From contig NC_022657.1 of NCBI RefSeq assembly GCF_000494755.1, forward strand, positions 879,501 through 943,500: 64,000 nucleotides of DNA, written 5' to 3'. Below are positions 1 to 11,096 of this stretch, piece after piece. The stretch is from Amorphoplanes friuliensis DSM 7358 (GTDB taxonomy: Bacteria; Actinomycetota; Actinomycetes; Mycobacteriales; Micromonosporaceae). The notes under the pieces were generated by a model that was not told where the DNA came from, did no database searches, and saw nothing but the letters and a program-made list of their open reading frames with translations. A program made the position numbers and the translations under genes. Each line of letters starts with the position of its first letter. Within the stretch, counting starts at the first letter, position 1.

Positions 1-1046
1 GCGGGATGAGCGACCCCGTCGTGGACATCTCCGCCGGGCGGGACGCGACGTGCGCGACAACTGCGGGCGGGACGGCCTTCTGCTGGGGCTCCGACGCGTA
101 CGAGCAACTGGGCACCGCCGGGCACGGTGACCGCGACGAGCCGATGGCCGTCGCCGCGGACGGGCCGATGCGCGGCAAGATCCGCGAGGTCGGCGTCGGT
201 GGCATGCAGGCGTGCGCGATCGACGCCGACGGCCTGGCCTTCTGCTGGGGAACCCACGCGCTCGGCTCCGGAACGGTGAAGCCCAAGGTCGAGCCGGTCG
301 CCGTCGGCGTCACCGGAACGCTGAGCACCATCACGGCCGGCGGCGAGCACACCTGCGGTCTCGACGGTCGCGGCCAGGCGTTCTGCTGGGGCGAAGGCGC
401 CGGGGGAGCGTCACGGCGGGCGGTGCCGGTCGGCGTCCGGACCGCCTCGGCCCTGCGCGACCTCGACGCCGGTGACGAGCACAGTTGTGCGTTCGACACC
501 CGGGGTGTTGTGGTCTGCTGGGGTGCGGGCGCTGACGGTCAGCTCGGGACGGGTAGTACGTCTGCTGCCGCCGTACCGGTGGAAGTGAAGGGTCTGCCGC
601 GGCCACCCGCCGCGCCGGAGGGTGTGCAGGTGCGGGCGCTCGACGGTGGCCTGCGGGTCTTCTGGCGGCCGCCGGCGGACATGGGCTCGGGGGAGTTCCT
701 GTATTTCTGGGCGACGACCGCCGACTACGGCTCGACCTGCACGCTGGCTGTCGCCACCGCGGACGGCTGTGAGCTGGTGGATCTGGAGAACGGGCGGCAG
801 TACGACGTCGCGGTGGTGGTCCGGACCCGCGACGGGATCACGGTGAGCGATCTGGTCACGGCCGCACCGGCCGCTGTTGCGCCGCTGCCCTCGGACACTC
901 CGGAGCCGCGCCGGATGGCCGTGTCGGTGCTGCCCGGCGCCGGTGGTGGCCTGCCGGTCACGGGGCTGAGCCCGATCGCGCTGACCGCCATCGGCACGCT
1001 GTTGCTCGGTGGTGGACTCGCCGCGCTGCTGGTCAGGAAGCGGTAG
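1..1046 (+). CDS. Cell-wall anchored RCC1-repeat / fibronectin III protein (5' end missing)
   Basis: Surface protein cut by the left end of the window. The frame is open to base 1; the first ATG (base 6) already lies inside an RCC1-like repeat and no signal peptide precedes it, so the true start is upstream. Four RCC1-type blade repeats, each with a Cys and a C-W-G motif (up to about residue 200), are followed by a fibronectin type III-like domain (about 205-290). The C-terminus is a sorting signal: LPVTG, a hydrophobic segment and a final RKR, as in sortase-anchored proteins. RCC1 propellers usually bind proteins; the partner here is unknown. The 3' end overlaps the convergent next gene by 14 bp. 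Confidence 0.85.
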   Translation, partial: GMSDPVVDISAGRDATCATTAGGTAFCWGSDAYEQLGTAGHGDRDEPMAVAADGPMRGKIREVGVGGMQACAIDADGLAFCWGTHALGSGTVKPKVEPVAVGVTGTLSTITAGGEHTCGLDGRGQAFCWGEGAGGASRRAVPVGVRTASALRDLDAGDEHSCAFDTRGVVVCWGAGADGQLGTGSTSAAAVPVEVKGLPRPPAAPEGVQVRALDGGLRVFWRPPADMGSGEFLYFWATTADYGSTCTLAVATADGCELVDLENGRQYDVAVVVRTRDGITVSDLVTAAPAAVAPLPSDTPEPRRMAVSVLPGAGGGLPVTGLSPIALTAIGTLLLGGGLAALLVRKR

Positions 1047-3192
1047 CCGTCTCCAGCGCGGCGTCGCGGAACACGTCGGCGCCCTGCTTGAGCCGCTCGG
1101 TGTAGTACGGGCGGTTCCAGTTCGTCCAGGTCACGTGCCCGGTGGTCTGGTCCGTGCCGGTGGCCGACGCGGTCACCCCGATGCCCGGGCTGGCCTGCAT
1201 CGTCAGCTTGCGGTCCACGGGCAGACCGACCATGTGCTTCGACGGGTCGGCAAAACCGAGCATCGCCCACGGCACCCGGACCATCAGACTGTCGCCGTCG
1301 CGCTCCCACAGGGCACGGCTGTCCACGGTGCTGCTGCCGTACCGGAGAAAGCCGGCGTTCTGCAGCTCGGCCGGGAGTTTTTCGCCGGTCGTCGGGACCG
1401 TCAGGTCGCGGTCCACGATCAGTTCGAAACGCTGCCAGCCGATCGGTGCGGGCCCGCGGGCGGCGACCGGCACGGTGACGTCCAGCGGCAGCGGGTCGAG
1501 CTGTTTGCGCAGGTAGGCCTGCCCGGTGCGGGCGGTGAGATCGAGGAAGAAGGCGGCGTCGGCGGCCCGGTTGGCGGAACCCGGTGCGGGCGGCCCGGTC
1601 AGCCCGGGCAAGACGTCAAAACCGAGCGTGAGCGTGCCCGGCGCCGGCGTGCCGAGGGCGATCCGCAGACGCACGAACGCCTCGTCGACGCGCGAGGTGA
1701 TGCGCCGGACAGGCCAGCCGTCCTCGTCGTCCAGCAGATATTGCGTCGCAGCGTCCGGCGAACCGGCCGCGTCCATGGCGATCAGGCCGAAGTGCTGCTC
1801 GTTGGTGAGCGGGTCGTGCCAGAGCTGGCGGCGCTCGGGATCCTGGTGCTCGATGGTGTTCCAGGTGAACTTGAACCACTCGTCGACCCAGCCGAAGAGA
1901 AAAGCGCCCGCGAGACCCTGCTCCTTGATCAGCCGCAGCAGCTCGGCGTCGATCCGCATGGCCTCCTGCTCGCTGTGGTCACCCTGCGTACGCCCCAGCG
2001 GGCTGTTGTGCGCCGAACCGAGGGACGACGGCACGCCGAACTCGGTGATCATCGTGGGCATGGTCCGGTGGTGCCGCTTCAGGGCGGTGACGTAACCCGC
2101 GTACGGGTCGGGGCGTCCTGCGTACCGGAAGGTCTGGAGGGCGGGCTCGTGCCGCTGGAAGTCCGGGTAGTAGGGGTAGGCGTGGTAGCTGGCGAACGTT
2201 CCCGCCGGCCACGCCGCTGTCGGCTGCACGTGGTTGGCGTCGAGCTGGTACAGATCCTCCTGCTCGAGCGGCTCCTCGGGGTGACGCAGCGGGTCGGTGG
2301 TCGGCCAGTTGACAAAGGCGATCGGCTGGCTGAGCCCGTCGGCGGCCTCGGCGGTGGCGAGCTCGTCCATGCGGGCGGCCAGCCAGCGTTCGGTCGGCGA
2401 CGCCTGCGGGGTGCTGCGGAAGAACTTCCCGCGCACGGCGGGCGCCGAGGCGTTGCGCTGGTCGGAGGCGGTGGCCGCGGACGGGTCGAGCTCGGCGCCG
2501 ATGATCCAGCCGGCCAGCCACGATGTGACGTCCGTGCGCCAGGTGCCGCTCGCCCGTCCGCGCTGCGGCTCCCGGCTGAGACGGCCCCGCACGGCCTCGG
2601 CCGCGTCCAGCAGCTCGGTTCGGAACGCCTCGGTGACGGCCCGGTCGAAGAGGTTCCGCTTGGACTCGTCGGGCGGATAGACGCCCTGCATCAGATAGAG
2701 CGGCCGGTCGGGGTTCGCGCGGTTGTGGGCGGCGAGCTCGGTGTAGAAGGCGGGCGGATGGATGGTGTAGATCCGCACGACACGGATCCCCAGCCAGCTC
2801 ATCGCCGCGAACCAGGTCCGGTACTGCGCGGCGCTGATCGACAACTCACCCGGCTGATATCCCGGGGTGGTGCTGCCGAGGTTGACACCCGGCAGGAACG
2901 TCACGTCCCCACCGGCCGTGTGCAGGGCGAACTCCTGCCCGGCCGCCGTGGCGACACTGCTCAGCCCGGCCGTCGATGCCGGGCTCGGCGCCCAGGACCG
3001 CCCGGCCGGCGGTGAACCGATTCCCGTCATCCCCGCGATGGCAAAGGCAGGGGACCGCAGCGCCGGCCGCGGCACGGCACCAGCAAGGAAGAGGCACATG
3101 GCGAGTGTCACGACACCGATCAGCAGCGCCTTGCCACGCCCGAAACGGGGACGCGGCGGAGCCTGGACCAGATGAAGCGGGAAGTCGCCCAC
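1033..3192 (-). CDS. Membrane-anchored TIM-barrel glycoside hydrolase-like protein (clan GH-A type)
   Basis: 719 residues with one N-terminal membrane segment or uncleaved signal (about 20-45), so the body is outside. The middle resembles a clan GH-A (beta/alpha)8 barrel: an early NLGSTTPGYQPGE stretch, G-A-E-L-D-P as candidate acid/base loop (Glu234) and I-T-E-F-G-V as candidate nucleophile strand (Glu384). About 300 further residues look beta-rich. The substrate cannot be read. The GTG start lies 6 nt from a CAGAAT hexamer (3199-3204, minus strand), suggesting a leaderless transcript. An alternative is a non-catalytic GH-like sugar-binding protein. Confidence 0.7.
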   Translation of the reverse strand: MGDFPLHLVQAPPRPRFGRGKALLIGVVTLAMCLFLAGAVPRPALRSPAFAIAGMTGIGSPPAGRSWAPSPASTAGLSSVATAAGQEFALHTAGGDVTFLPGVNLGSTTPGYQPGELSISAAQYRTWFAAMSWLGIRVVRIYTIHPPAFYTELAAHNRANPDRPLYLMQGVYPPDESKRNLFDRAVTEAFRTELLDAAEAVRGRLSREPQRGRASGTWRTDVTSWLAGWIIGAELDPSAATASDQRNASAPAVRGKFFRSTPQASPTERWLAARMDELATAEAADGLSQPIAFVNWPTTDPLRHPEEPLEQEDLYQLDANHVQPTAAWPAGTFASYHAYPYYPDFQRHEPALQTFRYAGRPDPYAGYVTALKRHHRTMPTMITEFGVPSSLGSAHNSPLGRTQGDHSEQEAMRIDAELLRLIKEQGLAGAFLFGWVDEWFKFTWNTIEHQDPERRQLWHDPLTNEQHFGLIAMDAAGSPDAATQYLLDDEDGWPVRRITSRVDEAFVRLRIALGTPAPGTLTLGFDVLPGLTGPPAPGSANRAADAAFFLDLTARTGQAYLRKQLDPLPLDVTVPVAARGPAPIGWQRFELIVDRDLTVPTTGEKLPAELQNAGFLRYGSSTVDSRALWERDGDSLMVRVPWAMLGFADPSKHMVGLPVDRKLTMQASPGIGVTASATGTDQTTGHVTWTNWNRPYYTERLKQGADVFRDAALETATAS

Positions 3193-3328
3193 CCCGGCAT
3201 TCTGTGCCGCGAGGGTTGCGGATTACGGCGTTTTGTCGGGAAGCTGGGGGCAGCGGAACACTCGCCGTACGACCGATGTTGTGCCAGCGTTGGTTCAAGA
3301 CGGCGGCGCGAGCGTGGGGAGCGGGTTC

Positions 3329-3700
3329 GTGGATCTTCTCGAGGAGTACCGCAGGGCCACCTTCATCTTCGAGTCCGGCGACCCGCTCGGTGCCGCCCGC
3401 CTCCTCGAGCCCATAGTCGAGGCCGAGCCGCACAACGCCGCCGTGCGGCAGCTGCTGGCCCGTGCCTACTTCAACTCCGCGCAGCTCAAGCGGGCCGAGG
3501 CGCAGCTGCGCCTGCTGGTCGAGCACGACCCGTCGGACCACTACGCCCACCACGTGCTGGGCCGCACGCTGGAACGCGCCGGTCGCTTCCGCGAGGCGCT
3601 GCCGCACCTGCGCCTGGCGGCGGCGATGAAAAAACAGGACGACTACCTCGACGCGGTCCGCCGCGCCGAGACGTGGCTGGGCAAGAACGAGGCCGTTTAG
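3329..3700 (+). CDS. Tetratricopeptide repeat protein
   Basis: Small helical-repeat protein of 123 residues. Two to three TPR units are visible, with the usual spaced Ala/Leu/Gly/Tyr positions (for example A-R-A-Y-F-N-S-A-Q and H-H-V-L-G-R-T-L-E-R-A-G). TPR proteins are protein-binding scaffolds; no enzyme domain is present. The frame is open from 3233, but the GTG at 3329 has a purine-rich GGGGAGCGGG just upstream and gives a protein that begins at the first helix, so it is preferred. The Smr-domain gene follows after 10 bp. Confidence 0.8.
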   Translation: MDLLEEYRRATFIFESGDPLGAARLLEPIVEAEPHNAAVRQLLARAYFNSAQLKRAEAQLRLLVEHDPSDHYAHHVLGRTLERAGRFREALPHLRLAAAMKKQDDYLDAVRRAETWLGKNEAV

Positions 3701-3710
3701 GATCACGAAG

Positions 3711-3995
3711 GTGAAGCTCAAGCTGGATCTGCACGACATCTTCAACAAGGGCACCGAGATCGACAAGGCGCTCCGCGGGATCATCGACGAGGCGATCCAG
3801 AAGAAGGCGACCCTGGTCGAGATCATCCCGGGGAAGGGGTCGGGCGCCCTGAAAAAGAAGGTGCTCCGCTTCCTGGACCAGAGGGAGATCAAACAGCTCT
3901 ACCACCGCGTCGAAAAAGACGGCGACAACTGGGGGAGGCTGTTCATCCACTTCAAGTTCGAGTCGTCGCAAGGCAAGGGCAGACGCGGGCGTTAG
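3711..3995 (+). CDS. Stand-alone Smr (MutS2 C-terminal) domain protein
   Basis: A 94-residue protein that is essentially one Smr domain. It carries the N-terminal L-D-L-H element and the central V-E-I-I-P-G-K-G-S-G-A-L-K-K signature, which corresponds to the H-G-K-G-T-G-x-L loop of Smr proteins, here with Pro in place of His. Smr domains bind branched DNA or RNA and some are endonucleases; losing the loop His may weaken nuclease activity. The tail is basic (GKGRRGR). TAGGAT (3698-3703) overlaps the stop of the TPR gene and lies 7 nt before the GTG start, suggesting a leaderless transcript of its own. Confidence 0.85.
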   Translation: MKLKLDLHDIFNKGTEIDKALRGIIDEAIQKKATLVEIIPGKGSGALKKKVLRFLDQREIKQLYHRVEKDGDNWGRLFIHFKFESSQGKGRRGR

Positions 3996-4104
3996 GTCTC
4001 GCTACCCAAGATCAAGGTCAAGGTCTGGATCATGTCGTGCCTGGTTGCATGGTTCTGACCGTCGCTCCCGCCGATTGCCGGCTGCGTGCTTGGTAAAACC
4101 CTGG

Positions 4105-6462
4105 TCAGAACGTGTAGGTGTGGGCTACGGCCAGCATTTCTGAGCTGTGCGAGCCCGTTACGCCGACGTCGGACGGGCGTGGCTTGAAGCCCGGGAGGGC
4201 TGTGAGGCCGTCGCTGGCGTCCATGGCTCGGAGCTTGAGTGGGGTTGTGCCGGTCAAGGTGAGCGTGATTTCCACGCCGGTGGTGGGTGGGGCGTGGAAG
4301 ATGAAGCCGAACCCCCAGGGGCCGCCCGCGGTTTTGTCCGTGGGGACCGGCTGACCTTCGACTGTTGCCGCGGTGACCTTCGTGTCGGCGCCTACGTGCA
4401 GAGTGGCCAGGCGGACCGGGCGTTGCGGTGTCAGGCGCAGGCGCACTGTACGCACGGCGCCCGCGGTGGTGTCGCTTTCCTTGGTCAGCTGTGGGGCCGG
4501 GAGGGTGGCTGCGGTGGCGGGGCCGGTGAGCAGCTTCTCGTCGCCGAACGCGGGCAGGGTGTCGGTCACGGTGGTGGGTGCGCCGGAGACGTACTGGGCG
4601 GTCCACTCGCGGGGTGAGGACTCGGCGCTCAGCCAGCGGGCCTGACCGGTGTCGGTGTCCAGGGCGTACATGAGCTGCGTCGGCGCCGGGTGGGCCGCGT
4701 CGAAACGGTCCACGACCAGGCCGACCACCGTGAAGACCACCACGGCCGTCGCCGCGGCGAAGGTCGGCAGCGCACCGAGCCGGCGGGCACGCAGGGCGAC
4801 GAGTCCGCGTTGACCGCCCGCCTCCGGGTGCAGCAGGTCGACCACCGGCAGCAGCGCCAGGGCCAGCAGTGTGGCGATGAACGCCCCCGAGCCTGCCAGG
4901 TTCAGGCCCAGCGCCGGGAAGAACATGATCACCGTTGGGAGCAGCACCACCACCGCGATCGCCGCGCCGGCCGTCACGAGCAGCACCGGCCACCAGCCGC
5001 GGAGCAGGACGGCGGCGATGCCCGTGAGTGCACCGGCCAGCGCCGGCAACGACCCGAGGTAGGACCCGCCCGGTGCCAGAGCGGCCAGCGTCAGGCCCAG
5101 CACCGCCAGCCAGCCCAGGCCGCCGATCGCCAGCGCCGCCGGGCCCAGGCGGCGGCGCAGGAGCGCGTACCAGGCGAAGACGACCGTGGTGGTCAGCGCG
5201 AGGATCGCCAGGCGGTACCAGAGAGGGCGGTACGGGTCGATGAGCTGTTCGGCGTACCCGGGGCGGATGATTTTGAGCAGTGCCCAGAAAAGCTGGGCCA
5301 GCACCGGGACCACGATGATCGGCACGAGGGCCAGCCCGAAGCCGCCGGCCAGGCGCCCGCTCGTGGCGAGACCGCGGCGCCGGGCCAGCCAGCCGAGCGC
5401 CAGCACGGCGAGCAGCGCGACGGCGGCGAGCGGCCAGGTCAGCGAGCCCGGATAGACGGCCAGCCCGCCGGGGATCGGGAAGTACGTCGCGTCGCCGCCG
5501 GACTTCAGTGTCGGCAAGTCGCGATTGCCCAGCTCACGGGCCAGGGCCAGCGCGTTGTCGCCGTGGTGCTGCAGGCTGTCCCGGTTCATCGTCGCCGGGG
5601 TGTCCGTCGGCGCGTGATAGACCGCGGCACCGTCGATGTAGGCGGTGTTCAGCCCGGTGAAACCCTTCTCCCGGAACGCCGTGAAGTCCGTGTCGTTCGG
5701 CAGCAGGCGGTAGATCTCCACCGCGAACGAGGTGCCCACCGGCTTCGGCGCCGTCGCGTACGCCCCGATCAGGCCCGCGTTGTCCGCCGCGGTCTCGAAC
5801 ATGATCGCCGGGCCGGTGCTGCCGCGGGCCTCCAGGTTGAGCGCCACACCACCGTCGCGGGCCAGCGGGTGCTGGTCGACGAAGGCCTTCGCCCCGCACA
5901 GGCAGGCCTCCTCGGCGTCGGTCAGCACAAAGACGACGTCGTTCTTCAGGCGTGGGCCCTGGGCCAGCGCACGGGCCGTCTCCAGTACCGTCGCGGTGCC
6001 GGCGGCGTCGTCGTTGCCGCCCGGCCCGGTCTGCGCCGAGTCGTAGTGCGCCACCAGGAAGATCCGGCCCGTCGACGCCGTACCCGGCAGCAGGGCCACC
6101 ACGTTGCGGACCTGCGCCAGGCCGGTGCCGCCCGCGCTGGACGACAGCTGCCCGCCCTGCACCGAGACGGTGTCCTGGACCTCCGGGTCGAGACCGGCGG
6201 CCCGCAGCGTCGCGAGCACGTGGTCGCGGACCGCCGAGTTGGCCGCGCTCCCGGCCACGTGCGGCTCGGTGGCGATCGCGCGGACCTGCTCGAACGCGCG
6301 ACCGGCGCTGAAGTCCGAGGCCGGTACGCCCGCCGATCGGGCCGCGGGCGGGCGCACCGACTGCAGGGCGGCCACCGCGACCACCACGAGCAGCAGCACC
6401 GCGGCCAGGGCAGCCCAGGCCCGCCGGGCAGGACGTGTCAGGGCCCGCGACGCCGTATCCAT
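4105..6462 (-). CDS. Multi-pass membrane M28-family zinc aminopeptidase
   Basis: Metallopeptidase of about 785 residues. After one N-terminal membrane helix comes an extracytoplasmic M28 domain with the co-catalytic zinc ligands in order: V-A-H-Y-D-S, N-D-D-A-A-G, D-A-E-E and Y-H-A-P-T-D-T. The second half has about eight membrane helices and then a soluble beta-rich C-terminal domain. The layout recalls eukaryotic ERMP1-type peptidases. The frame opens at 6555, but the ATG at 6462 has GGGAGG 9 nt upstream and begins directly before the first membrane helix. Likely role is trimming of extracytoplasmic peptides; the substrate is unknown. Confidence 0.88.
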   Translation of the reverse strand: MDTASRALTRPARRAWAALAAVLLLVVVAVAALQSVRPPAARSAGVPASDFSAGRAFEQVRAIATEPHVAGSAANSAVRDHVLATLRAAGLDPEVQDTVSVQGGQLSSSAGGTGLAQVRNVVALLPGTASTGRIFLVAHYDSAQTGPGGNDDAAGTATVLETARALAQGPRLKNDVVFVLTDAEEACLCGAKAFVDQHPLARDGGVALNLEARGSTGPAIMFETAADNAGLIGAYATAPKPVGTSFAVEIYRLLPNDTDFTAFREKGFTGLNTAYIDGAAVYHAPTDTPATMNRDSLQHHGDNALALARELGNRDLPTLKSGGDATYFPIPGGLAVYPGSLTWPLAAVALLAVLALGWLARRRGLATSGRLAGGFGLALVPIIVVPVLAQLFWALLKIIRPGYAEQLIDPYRPLWYRLAILALTTTVVFAWYALLRRRLGPAALAIGGLGWLAVLGLTLAALAPGGSYLGSLPALAGALTGIAAVLLRGWWPVLLVTAGAAIAVVVLLPTVIMFFPALGLNLAGSGAFIATLLALALLPVVDLLHPEAGGQRGLVALRARRLGALPTFAAATAVVVFTVVGLVVDRFDAAHPAPTQLMYALDTDTGQARWLSAESSPREWTAQYVSGAPTTVTDTLPAFGDEKLLTGPATAATLPAPQLTKESDTTAGAVRTVRLRLTPQRPVRLATLHVGADTKVTAATVEGQPVPTDKTAGGPWGFGFIFHAPPTTGVEITLTLTGTTPLKLRAMDASDGLTALPGFKPRPSDVGVTGSHSSEMLAVAHTYTF

Positions 6463-6566
6463 CCGGAACAACCTCCCGATCATGGTGTGTCGACTGCCAT
6501 CTAAGCGTCTGCGACCCGTGGCGGGTACCCCGGTGATCTTCGCGGCCGGTGGCATAACTTTGTCCG

Positions 6567-6914
6567 GTGACCGTCCCGCTCGACCCCCCAGCCGTCTTCG
6601 CCGAGTTCATCGAACGGGTCGCCTGTTACGACCCCACGCCCGAGAGCGGTCCCGTTGCGGTGCTCGGCCTGCGTACGGCCCTGGGGGAGGCGACGTTCCA
6701 GGTCAGCGATCATGTCGTGCGGGCGATGTGCCGGGCCCTGGAGGCGTACCGGGATCCGGAGGACCGGGGTGTCTGCATCTCCTGCCGGGGCCGCCGGCTG
6801 GACGAAAATCTGCACTGCCGCGACTGCGGGCGCCTGCACGGCATCCTCGGTGAGGTGATCGCCGAGCACGCCCGCCGAGTCGCCGCCGATCCCTCCTACG
6901 ACCCGCCGGCGTGA
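6567..6914 (+). CDS. Small protein with a CxxC-CxxC zinc ribbon
   Basis: 115 residues, family not recognised. A helical N-terminal two thirds is followed by a compact treble-clef or zinc-ribbon motif, C-I-S-C-(x)11-C-R-D-C (residues about 70-88), able to bind one zinc, and then a C-terminal helix. No membrane segment or signal peptide. TAACTT (6555-6560) lies 6 nt before the GTG start, pointing to a leaderless transcript. It is divergent from the M28 peptidase gene with about 100 bp between the starts. A nucleic-acid or protein-binding adaptor role is possible but is inference. Confidence 0.7.
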   Translation: MTVPLDPPAVFAEFIERVACYDPTPESGPVAVLGLRTALGEATFQVSDHVVRAMCRALEAYRDPEDRGVCISCRGRRLDENLHCRDCGRLHGILGEVIAEHARRVAADPSYDPPA

Positions 6915-7062
6915 GGCGCGCCTCCGGCACGGGTGGTCAGAGTTGTGCACCCGCAGCCCGTGGTGGACTATCAGCGGGTCACGCCCGAAGGAGTCGAGCC
7001 ATCAAGCGTCCCCACAGCGCCGGTGCACCTGTCTCGCGCACCCCGTCGTGCGGGGAGACGCG

Positions 7063-8249
7063 GTGACTGAGCGTTCCCATGCCGCTACTGCGCTGAAGAT
7101 TCCCGAGCGGCTGCGCATCCTGCTCGTCGAGGACGACGAGGGTGACGCCTTTCTGGTCCGGGAGCTGCTCGCCGAGGCCGGCGCCTCCTTCGACCTGCAG
7201 GTGGCGACCAGTCTGCGCGAGGCGCGGCCGATGATGCAGGGCGTTCAGTGCGTCCTGCTCGACCTGGGACTGCCGGACGCCGAGGGCATCGACGGGCTGC
7301 GCAAGCTGCTCGCGGTGGCGGGCAGTGCCGCGGTGTGCGTGCTGACCGGCCGCTCCGACGAGCACCTGGGTGTCGCAGCCGTCGCCGAGGGTGCCCAGGA
7401 CTACCTGGTCAAGGGCCAGGTCGACGGGGTGCTGCTGGTCCGGGCGCTGCGTTACGCCGTCGAGCGCAAACGCTCCGACGAGAACACCCAGCGGCTGCGC
7501 GAGGTCGAGCTGCGCCAGGCCGAGTCGGCCCGTCTCGAACGCGGCCTGCTGCCGCAGCCACTGATGCAGACCACCGAGGTCGCGGTCCACACGTTCTACC
7601 GGTCCGGGCGCGCGATGGGCCTGCTAGGCGGTGACTTCTTCGACGTGGTGCAGGTCGGCCCCGACCGCCTCCACGTGATCGTCGGCGACGTCTGCGGGCA
7701 CAGCGTCGACGAGGCCGCCCTGGGTGTCGAGCTCCGGGTCGCCTGGCGGGCGCTGGTGCTCGGCGGCGTCGCGGAGGACAAGATCCTCGGCGCGCTCGAG
7801 CAGGTGCTGATGAGCGAGCGCCGCGCCCGTGAAGTTTTCGCCACGGTCGCCTCAGTCGTTATCGACCTCACGAACAACCGCGCGACCGTACGCCTGGCCG
7901 GGCATCCGCCGCCGGTGCTGCTCTCCGGCGACCGGGCCGAGCCCGTGGCCGCGCGTACGGGCATCGTCCTGGGCGTCAAGCCCACCCCCACCCCCGCAAC
8001 CGACGTGGAGTTCCCCGGCGATGACTGGTCCCTGCTGATGTACACCGACGGACTGATCGAGGGCCGCACCGGCGTGGGCAACGAACGCCTCGATGTCGAC
8101 GGCCTGTGCGGGGTGCTCGGTGAGCCGGCCGCCAAGGAGGTGCCGCTCCCGGCACTGCCGGCGTGGCTGGTCGGCCGGGCCGAGCAGGGCAACGGTGGCC
8201 CGCTCGCCGACGACGTCGCCATGCTCCTGATCTCCCGCGGGGGTGGCCG

Positions 8250-8253
<4 letters not shown>
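7063..8253 (+). CDS. Response regulator with PP2C-type (SpoIIE/RsbU-like) phosphatase output
   Basis: 396 residues: an N-terminal receiver domain (E-D-D acidic pocket about residues 23-25, phosphoacceptor Asp67 in L-L-D-L-G-L-P), a short coiled linker (about 140-175), and a SpoIIE/PP2C phosphatase domain with the metal-binding motifs G-G-D-F-F-D, V-G-D-V-C-G-H, Y-T-D-G-L-I-E and A-D-D-V. Such proteins dephosphorylate anti-sigma-factor antagonists in partner-switching systems. The frame is open further upstream, but GTG 7063 has GGGGAG just before it. The stop overlaps the kinase ATG by 4 bp, so the two are translationally coupled. The target antagonist is not in the window. Confidence 0.92.
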
Positions 8254-9841
<1,588 letters not shown>

Positions 9842-9845
<4 letters not shown>

Positions 9846-10297
9846 CGGGTCCGACGCGGCAGGACGGGACGCCGATCGAGGTGCTGCTCGTCGAGGACGA
9901 CCCCGGCGACGTGCTGATGACCCAGGAGGCGTTCGAGGAGCACAAGGTCCGCAACCGCCTCACCGTGGTCTCCGACGGCGCCGAGGCCCTGTCCTACCTG
10001 CGCCGCGAGCCACCGTACGAAAAAGCGGTCCGCCCCGACCTGATCCTGCTCGACCTGAACCTCCCGCGCCGTGACGGCCGCGAGGTGCTCGAGGAGGTCA
10101 AGAAGGACGACCAGCTGTGCCGCATCCCGGTGGTCGTGCTGACCACCTCCGCGGCCGACGAGGACATCCTGCGCAGCTACCAGCTGCACGCGAACGCCTA
10201 CGTCACCAAGCCGGTGGACTTCGACCGTTTCATCTCGGTCATCCGGCAGATCGACGAGTTCTTCGTCAGCGTCGTGAAGTTGCCGCCGCGTGCGTGA
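9842..10297 (+). CDS. Single-domain response regulator (Rcp1-like)
   Basis: 151 residues forming one receiver domain and no output domain. The acidic pair Asp19/Asp20 in V-E-D-D, phosphoacceptor Asp71 in L-L-D-L-N-L-P, the Thr of V-V-L-T-T-S and the Lys of T-K-P-V-D are present. It resembles the Rcp1 group that accepts phosphate from bacteriophytochrome-type kinases. It starts inside the kinase gene (ATGA overlap) and ends inside the next gene, so it is the third member of a coupled operon. It probably relays phosphate or acts by protein contact; the downstream partner is not evident. Confidence 0.92.
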
Positions 10298-11096
10298 CGA
10301 CCTGATCGACCAGGTGACCACGCTCGTCCGCGAGGTGGCGCAGACCATCGTGCTGCCCCGGTGGCGGCACCTCAGCGACGCCGAGATCCACCAGAAGTCG
10401 CCCGGCGACCTGGTGACCATCGCCGACCAGGAGTCCGAGGTCGCGCTGACCGCCGGCCTGACCGCGCTGCTGCCCGGCTCGCAGGTTGTCGGCGAGGAAG
10501 CTGTGGCCGCGGACCCGTCAGTGCTCAGCCACGTCGGTGACGGCGGCGCGATCTGGGTTGTCGACCCGGTCGACGGCACCAACAACTTCGCCGCGGGCAA
10601 GACACCGTTCGCGGTGATGGTCGCGTTGCTGCGTGACGGTGAGCCGGCCGCGTCCTGGATCCTCGACGTGGTCGACGACCGGATGACCGTCGCCGAGGCC
10701 GGCAGCGGCGCGTTCGTGGACGGTCTGCGGGTCAAGGCCCGGACCGACAACCCCGGCGCGGCCGCCCTGAGCGGCACGGTCTCCCGCAACTACTTCCCGG
10801 ACGACCTGCGCGACCGTGTCGAAGCGGCCGCGAGCGGGCTAGGCACCGTCACCGGCGGGCATCACTGCGCCGGTTACGAATATCCGGCGGTCGTCAGCGA
10901 CGAGCAGCAGTTCGCGACGTTCTGGCGAATCCTGCCGTGGGACCACATCCCGGGCTCGCTGATCGTCACCGAGGCCGGCGGCACGGTCCTGCATCTGGAC
11001 GGCTCGGCGTACCGGCCGGCGGACTCCGGCCGGGGTCTGCTGGTCGCCGCCAACGAGGACATCTGGCGGACGGTGCACACCACGCTCTTCGCCTAG
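10290..11096 (+). CDS. Inositol monophosphatase-family phosphatase
   Basis: 268 residues with the metal-dependent sugar-phosphatase signature: the G-E-E loop at V-V-G-E-E and the metal site [12 protein letters not shown], plus the C-terminal W-D-H-I-P-G motif. Family members hydrolyse inositol-1-phosphate, fructose-1,6-bisphosphate, histidinol phosphate or PAP, and this sequence alone does not decide. The GTG start overlaps the response-regulator gene by 8 bp, placing it last in the signalling operon. Its role there is unclear. Its end overlaps the convergent VOC gene by 4 bp. Confidence 0.88.
   Translation: MRDDLIDQVTTLVREVAQTIVLPRWRHLSDAEIHQKSPGDLVTIADQESEVALTAGLTALLPGSQVVGEEAVAADPSVLSHVGDGGAIWVVDPVDGTNNFAAGKTPFAVMVALLRDGEPAASWILDVVDDRMTVAEAGSGAFVDGLRVKARTDNPGAAALSGTVSRNYFPDDLRDRVEAAASGLGTVTGGHHCAGYEYPAVVSDEQQFATFWRILPWDHIPGSLIVTEAGGTVLHLDGSAYRPADSGRGLLVAANEDIWRTVHTTLFA

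Noticed and set aside
1009-3015. 668-residue open frame opposite the glycoside hydrolase-like gene
   Set aside because: Composition is that of an antisense frame, and it lacks any recognisable domain or ribosome site.
4690-6504. 604-residue open frame opposite the M28 peptidase
   Set aside because: Low-complexity Arg/Gln/Gly-rich translation of the antisense strand; the peptidase on the other strand has clear zinc-site motifs.
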